Part shown: positions 52,964 through 60,600 of the stretch, one piece after another | How positions within the stretch are numbered: the first letter of the stretch is position 1 | How the letters are laid out: each line of letters begins with the position of its first letter | Position numbers and translations under genes: made by a program | NCBI GenBank assembly: GCA_945952065.1 | Contig: CAMFGY010000005.1 | Coordinates: forward strand, 124,001 to 188,000 | DNA from: an uncultured Burkholderiales bacterium | Lineage (GTDB): Bacteria > Pseudomonadota > Gammaproteobacteria > Burkholderiales > Burkholderiaceae_C | Direction: 5' to 3' | Length of the DNA stretch: 64,000 bases | Notes under the pieces: generated by a model | What the model saw: only the letters and a program-made list of their open reading frames with translations | Databases searched by the model: none | What the model was told of the DNA's origin: nothing

Positions 52964-53803
52964 ATGAGCAACACCCCCTCCCGGCCTGCGCGCCGCAGCC
53001 GTTCGCGAGCCAACCCCGCCCCTGAAAGCGTCATGAACCCTGGGCCTGAGACATTGCTGCGTCCCCCCCATGCGCTGTTGTTGATGTTGGAAGGACGGGC
53101 ACCCTGGGAGTTCGCAGCGCTGCTGGCCGCCAGCCCCTGGCTGCGCAAGCTGCCGCGAGGCGATGGCCACCCGGTGCTGGTGTTTCCCGGCTTGGGGGCC
53201 AATGATGTGACGACACAGCCGCTGCGGCAGTTTCTTGAAACGCTGGGCTATGACACCCATCCCTGGCACCAGGGCTTCAACTTCGGGCCAAGGCAAGGCG
53301 TGCTGGAGCAGTGCAACCGTGATGTGCAGGCCTTGTTCAAGCGCCATGCACGGCCGGTCAGCCTGGTGGGCTGGAGCCTGGGTGGCATCTACGCCCGCGA
53401 GCTGGCCAAGGAGCTGCCCGAGCAGGTGCGCTGCGTCATCACCTTGGGCACCCCTTTCACCGGCCACCCGCGCGCCACCCATGCCTGGAAATTTTTCGAG
53501 CTGATGAACGGCCGCCATGTGGGCGATGCGGCCCTGCTGGCGCAGATCCGCGAGGCACCACCGGTGCCCACCACGTCGATCTATTCACGCAGCGACGGCA
53601 TTGTGTCCTGGCGCTGCAGTGTGATGGAGCCAGGCCCGCAGCACGAAAACATCGAGGTGCATGCCAGCCATCTGGGCCTGGGCCTGAACCCGCTGGCCCT
53701 GTACGCCATTGCCGACCGCCTGGCGCAAGACCCGCAGCACTGGCAGGCCTTTGAAGCGCAGGGCGCGCGACGCTGGTTCTACCGCACCGGCCATCCCGAA
53801 TGA
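52964..53803 (+). CDS. Alpha/beta hydrolase, lipase-like
   Basis: 279 aa. HPVLVFPGLGANDVTTQPLRQFLETLGY holds the oxyanion strand, VGWSLGGIYARELA the nucleophile elbow (GWSLGG), and ITLGTPFTG the following loop. The acid is probably in YSRSDGIVSW, and the His in VHASHLGLG. It resembles triacylglycerol-lipase/PGAP1-like esterases. An internal ATG (MNPGPE) at 53033 is an alternative start. The next hydrolase follows within 20 bp. With the WS/DGAT gene nearby, a lipid substrate is plausible. Confidence 0.85.
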   Translation: MSNTPSRPARRSRSRANPAPESVMNPGPETLLRPPHALLLMLEGRAPWEFAALLAASPWLRKLPRGDGHPVLVFPGLGANDVTTQPLRQFLETLGYDTHPWHQGFNFGPRQGVLEQCNRDVQALFKRHARPVSLVGWSLGGIYARELAKELPEQVRCVITLGTPFTGHPRATHAWKFFELMNGRHVGDAALLAQIREAPPVPTTSIYSRSDGIVSWRCSVMEPGPQHENIEVHASHLGLGLNPLALYAIADRLAQDPQHWQAFEAQGARRWFYRTGHPE

Positions 53804-53822
53804 CAAGAAAGCAGCGGCACTG

Positions 53823-54710
53823 ATGCAAATCTCCTCCAACGGCATTGCCCTCGAAGTCGAAGACCAAGGCCCCCCCAGCGGCGAGCCGCTCTTGATGATC
53901 ATGGGCCTGGGCATGCAGCTGACGGGCTGGCCCGAGGGCCTGGTGCAGCAGTTGCTGGCGCAGGGCTTTCGCGTCATTCGCTTTGACAACCGCGATGCCG
54001 GCCTGAGCCAGGCTTTTGATCATCTGGGCGTGCCAAACATCGGCCTGGCCTCGGTGCAGCATTTGCTGCATCTGCCGGTGCGCAGCCCCTACAGCCTGAG
54101 CGATATGGCCCGCGATGCGCTCGGCGTACTGGATGCACTCGGCCTGCCGCAAGCCCATGTCTGTGGCGCTTCGATGGGCGGCATGATCGCCCAGCATGTG
54201 GCCTTGCTGGCGCCGCAGCGGGTCAAGAGCCTGAGCCTGATCATGACCAACAGCGGCGCCCGCTCGGTACCCGGGCCTTCGATGCGGGTGCGCAGCGCAC
54301 TGCTGAGCCGCGCCCCCAATCCGCATGATTTCGCCGCGGTGGTGGAGCGCACCTATCAGCTGTTTCGCTTGATCGGCAGCCCCGCCTACCCAGCGCCCGA
54401 GGCCGAGCTGCGCGAGCGCATCAAGGACTCGCTGCGCCGCAGCATGCGGCCGCGCGGCGTGCTGCGCCAACTGGCCGCCATCGCCGCTGACAACCGCCGC
54501 GCCGGCCAGCTCGGCCGCATCCAGACCCCGACCCTGATCATCCACGGCGACGCCGACCCCTTGGTGCCCGTGCCCGCCGCCCACGATCTGGCCCGGCGCA
54601 TTCCCACGGCCAGCTTGGACATCATCCCCGGCATGGGCCACGACCTGCCAGAGCCGCTGTGGCCCCGCTTTGTCGACGGCATCCGCAGCGTGGCCCGATC
54701 AGGCGGCTGA
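53823..54710 (+). CDS. Alpha/beta-fold hydrolase
   Basis: 295 aa. LLMIMGLGMQLTGWPEGLVQQL and FDNRDAGLS are typical of the RdmC/aclacinomycin-esterase-like group. The nucleophile elbow is CGASMGGMIAQ, the acid is in IHGDADPLVP and the His is in PGMGHDLPEPLWP. The upstream frame is longer, but MQISSNGIALEVE begins the fold. The product is a cytosolic carboxylesterase-like enzyme of unknown substrate, probably cotranscribed with the preceding lipase-like gene. Confidence 0.88.
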   Translation: MQISSNGIALEVEDQGPPSGEPLLMIMGLGMQLTGWPEGLVQQLLAQGFRVIRFDNRDAGLSQAFDHLGVPNIGLASVQHLLHLPVRSPYSLSDMARDALGVLDALGLPQAHVCGASMGGMIAQHVALLAPQRVKSLSLIMTNSGARSVPGPSMRVRSALLSRAPNPHDFAAVVERTYQLFRLIGSPAYPAPEAELRERIKDSLRRSMRPRGVLRQLAAIAADNRRAGQLGRIQTPTLIIHGDADPLVPVPAAHDLARRIPTASLDIIPGMGHDLPEPLWPRFVDGIRSVARSGG

Positions 54711-54777
54711 AACAGCCCGGGCGCCACGCCGTCCAATTCCTCGCCTTCTCTCCAAGCCGCTTTTTCAATTCTTTAAT

Positions 54778-54841
54778 GGGGTCAGGTTCGCTTTTTCGCT
54801 GAGCGGGCCGGGCTACTGGGGATTAAATCGAACCCGACCCC
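54778..54841. repeat. Inverted repeat GGGGTCAGGTTCG / CGAACCCGACCCC
   Basis: GGGGTCAGGTTCG (54778-54790) faces CGAACCCGACCCC (54829-54841), differing in one base from a perfect inverted repeat. An exact inverse copy, CGAACCTGACCCC, occurs at 55877-55889. It resembles a dispersed REP-like element and marks the left edge of the pilin duplication. Confidence 0.6.
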
Positions 54842-54880
54842 AATAAAGACCAATAAAGGAGATAAACCCTGAAAACGAAA

Positions 54881-54900
54881 AAGGCGCCCGGAGGCGCCTT
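54881..54900 (-). terminator. Terminator of pilin gene copy 1
   Basis: Stem AAGGCGCC/GGCGCCTT with a CGGA loop and minus-strand tail TTTTTCG, 38 nt past the pilin stop. Confidence 0.88.
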
Positions 54901-54937
54901 TCGCTGAATGCGCCGCGAGGGCGCTCAGATCAGAGAA

Positions 54938-55357
54938 TTACTTCTTGGGGATGAACTTGGCCGGTGCGTCGCCGCCCATGGTCCATTCCACGCCCTTGTC
55001 GGTGCAGGTGCCGCCGTAGATGATGGTCTTGCCTGCGGCGATGTCGCCGATAGCCTTCAGCACCACGGTGATGTTGCCGGTAGCCACGGTCACCGAGGTC
55101 ACGTACTCGCTGTTGATGTCCGTCGCAGCGGGCAGGCCCAAGGATGCATTGGTGGCGCTGGAGAAGGAGCCGTCACTGCAAGCCACGCCCAGGCCGGTGA
55201 TTGCTGGGGCAACCAGGCTGCCGACGCCGGCGACCTTGGCCTTGGTGGTGTAGTCCTTGTAAGCCGGCAGAGCCACGGCTGCCAAGATACCGATGATGGC
55301 CACAACGATCATCAATTCGATCAGGGTGAAACCTTGTTGAACGCGCTTCATGTTCAT
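54938..55357 (-). CDS. pilA: Type IV major pilin, copy 1
   Basis: 139 aa class IVa prepilin. The 9-residue leader MNMKRVQQG is cut before Phe in [18 protein letters not shown] (Glu5 of the mature protein conserved), followed by the hydrophobic alpha-1 spine and a small variable globular region. Two cysteines (VACSDG and GTCTDKG) can form the C-terminal D-loop disulphide. The encoded protein is identical to copy 2. A sigma-54 promoter and upstream dyad sites precede it. No pil assembly genes lie in the window. Confidence 0.95.
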   Translation of the reverse strand: MNMKRVQQGFTLIELMIVVAIIGILAAVALPAYKDYTTKAKVAGVGSLVAPAITGLGVACSDGSFSSATNASLGLPAATDINSEYVTSVTVATGNITVVLKAIGDIAAGKTIIYGGTCTDKGVEWTMGGDAPAKFIPKK

Positions 55358-55407
55358 GACAGTGACTCCTGGAAGGGGGGTTGAAGGGTAGAGGCACCCC
55401 CCCTGAA

Positions 55408-55423
55408 TGCAGGGGTCATGCCA
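55408..55423 (-). promoter_or_regulatory. Sigma-54 promoter of pilin copy 1
   Basis: Minus-strand TGGCATGACCCCTGCA: the GG of -24 and GC of -12 are correctly spaced. It matches TGGCAC-N5-TTGC with two changes. It starts a leader of about 40 nt. Confidence 0.8.
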
Positions 55424-55484
55424 GGCACTTGGCCCGGGATTGTGTGCACTTCTTCACGGTCCAAAAGGGTCTGCCTCGGCGGAC

Positions 55485-55551
55485 TGACAAATTTTCGTCA
55501 TTCCACCCTGCAAGTTTGGTCAGGACGTCGAACGGTGACGCTATTTGTCAC
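55485..55551 (-). promoter_or_regulatory. Upstream dyad sites of pilin copy 1 (PilR-like)
   Basis: Two palindromic sites: TGACAAATTTTCGTCA at 55485-55500, and GTGACGCTATTTGTCAC at 55535-55551, the latter 112 bp from the -24 box. Both contain TGTC/GACA cores like PilR targets. Equivalent sites occur at matching spacing before copy 2. Confidence 0.6.
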
Positions 55552-55624
55552 CCCAAGCACTGAGCCGCCGGGCGCCTCCCTGATACCCGACTGGCCCGGT
55601 GTGCGCAGGATCGAGTCGGCTCGG

Positions 55625-55832
55625 AGGGCCATCGAGTCACCGTTCTGCAAGACACGCATCCGGTGCCGTGTGGGTCGCGCTGCAAGGGCGCGCATCTGGG
55701 CCTTGTCTTCGCCGGGCTTGATCCAGGTGATGTGCACCGCCCCGCTATCGCCCCCCCCTTTCGACCCGCTGTCGACCCACGGCGCCAGCTCGGGGCCGCA
55801 CGGTGTGGGCCGCGCCCGGCACCTCGATCTGC
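55625..55832 (-). pseudogene. Decayed fragment of the MBL-fold gene
   Basis: Minus-strand reading gives HITWIKPGEDKAQMRALAARP and HRMRVLQNGDSM, clearly homologous to HITHIKPGEDEAVMQAVAQLP and HRIRALQAGDVM at the C-terminus of the intact gene at 56700-57473. Further upstream, DNA matching about 57044-57074 of that gene follows directly (55799-55832), so roughly 185 bp is deleted. No stop aligns with the original. It is the non-functional remnant left by the tandem duplication that made the second pilin copy. Confidence 0.85.
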
Positions 55833-55876
55833 TCCGCTCACGCGGCTAAAGCAAGCCGCGCCCCGAAGGAATAAAT

Positions 55877-55889
55877 CGAACCTGACCCC
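55877..55889. repeat. Third copy of the CGAACCTGACCCC element
   Basis: Exact reverse complement of GGGGTCAGGTTCG at 54778-54790, and it sits at the left edge of the second pilin unit. Confidence 0.6.
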
Positions 55890-55918
55890 AATAGAGAAGA
55901 TGAACCCTGAAAACGAAA

Positions 55919-55938
55919 AAGGCGCCCGGAGGCGCCTT
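55919..55938 (-). terminator. Terminator of pilin gene copy 2
   Basis: Same stem, loop and T-run as the terminator of copy 1, 1038 bp further on, showing that the duplication includes the 3' flank. Confidence 0.88.
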
Positions 55939-55975
55939 TCGCTGAATGCGCCGCGAGGGCGCTCAGATCAGAGAA

Positions 55976-56395
55976 TTACTTCTTGGGGATGAACTTGGCC
56001 GGTGCGTCGCCGCCCATGGTCCATTCCACGCCCTTGTCGGTGCAGGTGCCGCCGTAGATGATGGTCTTGCCTGCGGCGATGTCGCCGATAGCCTTCAGCA
56101 CCACGGTGATGTTGCCGGTAGCCACGGTCACCGAGGTCACGTACTCGCTGTTGATGTCCGTCGCAGCGGGCAGGCCCAAGGATGCATTGGTGGCGCTGGA
56201 GAAGGAGCCGTCACTGCAAGCCACGCCCAGGCCGGTGATTGCTGGGGCAACCAGGCTGCCGACGCCGGCGACCTTGGCCTTGGTGGTGTAGTCCTTGTAA
56301 GCCGGCAGAGCCACGGCTGCCAAGATACCGATGATGGCCACAACGATCATCAGTTCGATCAGGGTGAAACCTTGTTGGACGCGCTTCATGTTCAT
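55976..56395 (-). CDS. pilA: Type IV major pilin, copy 2
   Basis: 139 aa, identical in sequence to copy 1. By direct reading the coding DNA differs at only two synonymous sites, both close to the start codon. The longer open frame upstream of 56395 is leader DNA. The ATG is set by the MNMKRVQQG leader and an AGGAG ribosome-binding site. This copy is adjacent to the intact MBL-fold gene and its sigma-54 promoter is the closer match to consensus, so it may be the ancestral locus. Confidence 0.95.
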   Translation of the reverse strand: MNMKRVQQGFTLIELMIVVAIIGILAAVALPAYKDYTTKAKVAGVGSLVAPAITGLGVACSDGSFSSATNASLGLPAATDINSEYVTSVTVATGNITVVLKAIGDIAAGKTIIYGGTCTDKGVEWTMGGDAPAKFIPKK

Positions 56396-56446
56396 GACGA
56401 GTACTCCTGGAGAGGGGTGTTGAGAGGTAGAGACACCCCCCTTGAA

Positions 56447-56462
56447 TGCAGGGGTCGTGCCA
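56447..56462 (-). promoter_or_regulatory. Sigma-54 promoter of pilin copy 2
   Basis: Minus-strand TGGCACGACCCCTGCA: near-perfect -24 box TGGCACG and -12 CTGCA with correct spacing. Confidence 0.87.
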
Positions 56463-56525
56463 AGCCTTGGCGCCCAATACTTCGTGTGCTTTGTCACGCT
56501 TGGCGGTCCAAGCCAGGCCAAACGC

Positions 56526-56591
56526 TGACAATTTTTGTCAGATCGCCCGACAGGATGGGGCCAAAGTGTCAAAAGTGACCCTATTTGTCAC
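56526..56591 (-). promoter_or_regulatory. Upstream dyad sites of pilin copy 2 (PilR-like)
   Basis: TGACAATTTTTGTCA at 56526-56540, and GTGACCCTATTTGTCAC at 56575-56591 (113 bp from the -24 box). Both are palindromic and conserved in sequence and spacing with copy 1, as expected for enhancer sites of a sigma-54 activator such as PilR. Confidence 0.62.
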
Positions 56592-56626
56592 TCCCCAGCG
56601 CGGTGAGGGGCGGCAAGCGGCCGCCC

Positions 56627-56662
56627 AAAAAGAAAAAAGGCACCGCCCCTTCGGACGATGCC
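56627..56662 (-). terminator. Intrinsic terminator of the MBL-fold gene
   Basis: Minus-strand GGCATCGTCC-GAAG-GGGCGGTGCC forms ten pairs including two G-U. It is followed by TTTTTTCTTTTT, 38 nt past the stop. It insulates the pilin enhancer just beyond. Confidence 0.9.
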
Positions 56663-56699
56663 TGATCGAATGCCCCGCCGGATGGGCGGTGCGCGCAAC

Positions 56700-57473
56700 T
56701 CAAAAACTCATCACATCGCCGGCCTGCAAGGCGCGGATGCGGTGCGGGCTTGGCAGCTGGGCCACCGCCTGCATCACGGCCTCGTCTTCGCCCGGCTTGA
56801 TGTGGGTGATGTGCACCGCCACGCTGCCGCCCAGTTGCGCCAACTCGGGGCCGAGGCTGGACGGGCAGTGGTGACGGCTGACGCGCGCCAACTGTGCTTC
56901 GTCATCGCCAAACGCGGTTTCGATCACCAGATGCGCGATCTGCAGTTCGGCCAGCCTCTGCCACAGCGCCGGGTTGGGCCCGGTGTCGCCGGTGAAGACC
57001 CAGCTGCCCTGCGCGCCATGCACCGCAAAGCCCACGGCCGGCACCGTGTGGGCCGCGCTCAGCACCTCGATCTGGCGCCCGCCCAGCTGCAAAGTCTGGC
57101 CGATTTCAAACGCATGCAGGCTCAACACCGGGCGCTCCGGGCTGGGCAGGCGGGTGAAGTCGGGCCAGATCACGCCGTTGAAAATATGCTGGCGCATGGC
57201 TTGCAAAGTTTCCGGCAAACCATGGACCTGAATCGGCGGACGCCCCGCCGCCTCACGCTCACGCAACACCGAGTCGGCCAGCAGGGGAATGGACAAGATA
57301 TGGTCCAGGTGCGAGTGGCTGACCACAATGTGATCAATGCGCACCAGCTCTTGCAAAGACAAATCGCCAACGCCGGTGCCGGCATCGATCAAGACGTCTT
57401 CATCGAGCAAAAAAGCGGTGGTCTTGTAAGCGGCGGCAATGGCGCCGGAACAACCAAGAACGCGGATTTTCAT
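56700..57473 (-). CDS. MBL-fold hydrolase, class II cyclic-nucleotide phosphodiesterase-like
   Basis: 257 aa metallo-beta-lactamase-fold protein. The metal motif HSHLDH is at residues 53-58, further ligands lie in SAAHTVPAVGF, FTGDTGPN and IETAFGDDE, and the final His is in HITHIKPG. The start MKIRVLGCSGAI and the extended SHSHLDH resemble the class II 3',5'-cAMP phosphodiesterase group, so cAMP hydrolysis is likely but not certain. All metal ligands appear intact. Divergent from the helicase gene, with its own terminator. Confidence 0.85.
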   Translation of the reverse strand: MKIRVLGCSGAIAAAYKTTAFLLDEDVLIDAGTGVGDLSLQELVRIDHIVVSHSHLDHILSIPLLADSVLREREAAGRPPIQVHGLPETLQAMRQHIFNGVIWPDFTRLPSPERPVLSLHAFEIGQTLQLGGRQIEVLSAAHTVPAVGFAVHGAQGSWVFTGDTGPNPALWQRLAELQIAHLVIETAFGDDEAQLARVSRHHCPSSLGPELAQLGGSVAVHITHIKPGEDEAVMQAVAQLPSPHRIRALQAGDVMSF

Positions 57474-57693
57474 GGAGAAACAACTCAGCTGCGGGGAGGC
57501 TTGCCTTGGCGCAAGGCCGCAGCGGGGACCTCCACTTTAATGGCTGGGCGACCCCGCGCAAGGGAGCATTACCGGCTTTGCGGCAGCAATCGCCCACGGC
57601 GTGGACAAGCCTTGCGACGCTGTGATTTGCTTCACAGGACAGCACCGGGCGGGCGTGCTTGGCATACTGCCCGCCTCAGCAGCAAAACACCTT

Positions 57694-60600
57694 ATGGCCA
57701 AGAAACCGCTCCCAGCGCCCAGCAGCTCCTTGCAGTTCAATACCGTCAGCGGTTTGATCGGCCAAAGCAAAGAGGAACTGGTGGCCCGGGCGCATGCCAT
57801 CAAGTCGGGCCTCAAGCCGGGCAAGCCCTCGCAGGAAGAACCGCCGCACCCGGACGATGTGCAAGCCGTGCTCGATGCCTTGCTGCTCACCGACGGCGCT
57901 CGCGGTGCCGCAGGCCTGCACCAATGGCTGCAGGCCATGGGGGTGAAGCACCAGGGCTGCGGCGGCGACCAGGCCTTTCAGCTGCCCCAGGTCACCCATT
58001 GCCTGCAAACCTTGCAGGCCCAGGGCCTGGCCGACGTCTTGCCGGGGCGCGGCTATGTGGCGGACCTGCAATCGCAGGCCGAACGCCTGCAAACCCTGTT
58101 GCTGCGCCCCGAAGCACCGCAGTACTGGCGCTGCCTGGCCTGGGTCTACAGCGGCGGCTATGGCGATGTTCGGCGCGAGCTGGCCTGGGTCAGCTACCGC
58201 AGCGACTTTGAAAAACTCAGCCTGCTGCGCCTGTACATCCACTCGGGTGTTACGCGCGCTGAATTCGAGAAGCAAACACGCACCCAGCTGCAAGAGCTGA
58301 TGTCGCCCCTATTGCTGCTGCAAGCCCTGACCCAACCGTGGCTGCCACAAGCGGTGGCTCAGATCGAGCCCGAGCTGCGCGGCCTTTTGCTCTCGCAGGC
58401 GCTGGCCCTGCTGAGCCCGAGCGACCCGCGCAGCCGGCTCCTGAGCGAATGGCTGGATGCGCGCTTCAAAGCCGAGCCCCGGTCGATTGACCCGAATTTG
58501 CGTGCTCATCTGGCCGAGATGCGGCTGCTTGCCTTGGACTTCGCGGGCATGCAGGCCTTGATCCAAGATCTGAGCGGCCCGGCACTGCCCATGTTTGCAG
58601 CGGCCCAAATGGCTGCGCGCGGCGAATGGGCCGAGGCCGCCGCCACCTTTGAAGCGCTGATGAAGGACTTGCGCAAACTCAGCGGCGCCCGCCGGGGCGC
58701 ACTCAGCGATGAGCTGTCACGCATTTATGTGCTGTGCCTGCTGGCACAGGCTGAGCCCAAGGCCTGGACCCAGGCACGCAAGTTCTGCATTGCCGAGTCG
58801 GGCTCGCGCAAGCCCTCGGCGCATGAGCAGTGGGGCCGCTGGGCCCATGTGATCGGCACCCGCCTGGGCGAAGACAGCCTGGACCCCAATTGCCTGGCCT
58901 ACCAGCCGGCGCTGGAATTGCGCGAGCACAGCCTGGGCGCCGCCGCCGACCGCCTGCTGCTCGCCGCCTGGGCCGGCAAGCCCGCCACCGGCTGGAGCAC
59001 CGCCGCCGTGCAGACCGTGTTGCAGCGCTTGCAAGACAGCGCGCAGCTGTGGCTGGCCGCATGGGTGGAGGCCGCAGCGGCGCGCCTAGACTTCGAGCTG
59101 CCGCCCTTGGCCCTGAACGGCGCCCAGCCGCCCGCCAACTTTTTAGGCGCACCGCGCGAGCCCTGGCGCGATGCGCTGGCCGCCATTGCCTCGCTGGGCG
59201 AGCCAAGCGCCACCAAACCCGCCAGCAGCAACACCGAGCTGGCCTGGCAAATCACCCTGGACCCGCAAGGCCGGGTGCAAGACCTGGAGCCGTTGGAGCG
59301 CAGCCTGAGTGCCCGCGGCGTGGCCAAGTTCAAGCCCGTGCCGCTGAGCCGGCTGAAGAAGAACGGCGCCAGCCATGCGCGCGACAACGCGGTGCTGCGC
59401 CATATCGAACGCAGCCCTTACGGCGGCGTCAACAGCTTTCAGATCGACGCTTCACAAGCGGTGCTGGCCCTGATCGGCCACCCGGCCCTGATGTTTGCCG
59501 ACGCCCCCGGCCAATGGGTGGAACTGGTGGAAGCGCAACCCGAGCTGGAAGTGCTGCGCCGCCCAAGCAAAACCGGCGCGGCCGGTGAAGAACAGTTTGA
59601 ATTTGCCATTCACCCGCCCTTGGTGGGCGTGGAGCCGCCGCGCTTGTTTGGCTTTTTTGGCCAGCACCATGAGACCGAGAGCGCCAAGCGCGATGCCTTG
59701 CGCATCTTGCGCGACAGCCCGCAGCGCGCCCGCCTGATCCGCATCAGCAGCGCGCAGCGCCGGGTGGCGGAGTTGGTGGCGCAGGGCTGGTCGGTGCCGG
59801 CCAGCGCCAGCGCCGAGCTGGGTGCGGCCCTGCAAGTGTTGAGTGGCCTGTTCCAGCTGCATAGCGACGCCGAAGCCGGCCAAGAAGTGCCGGGCGACAG
59901 CCGTCTACGCGCGCGCTTGCTGCCGCTGGGAGAGGGCTTGCAGCTGCAACTGGTGGCCCAGCCTTTCGGCAGCTTTGGCCCCGCCGTCACGCCGGGCCGG
60001 GGGCGCGAGCGCTTGATGTGCATGCACGAAGGCCTCAGCCTGGCCACCCAACGCGACCTGGCCGCCGAGACGGCGGCGCGCCACGCGGTGCTGGAGGCCT
60101 TGCCTTTTCTGGACCCCGAGCTGGGGCCCGAGTCGCCGTGGCAGCTGGCCGACGCCGAAGAAGCGCTGCGCGTGGTGGAGCTGCTGCCCGGCCTGCCCGG
60201 CATTGCCGCCCTCGACTGGCCCAAGGGCAAACCGCTGCGCGTCAAGCCGCTGGACAGCCCACAGATGCGCGTGCAGGTCAGCAGCGGCCGCGACTGGCTG
60301 GCCCTGGAAGGCCAGGCGCAAACCGATGAAGGCCGCGTCATTGGCCTGCAAGAGCTGCTCACATTGGCGCGCGCCTCGCGCAGCCGCTTTGTGCGCCTGG
60401 GCGAGGGCGAGTACCTGGCCCTGAGCGAACAACTGCGCCAGCAACTGCGCGATCTGGACGCCCTGGGCCAAGCCAAGAAAGAGCAACTGCAGCTGCCGCA
60501 AGCGGTAGCCTCCTGGTTGGACGACACCCTGAGCGATATGGCCGTGCAGGGCGACAAGCCCTGGCAAGCGCGCATCGACGCCTTGGCCCAGGCCAGCGCG

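Noticed and set aside
54778-55889. Interpreting the GGGGTCAGGTTCG copies as ends of an intact insertion sequence
   Set aside because: No transposase frame lies between them, only the pilin gene and the MBL fragment. A REP-like repeat is the safer call.
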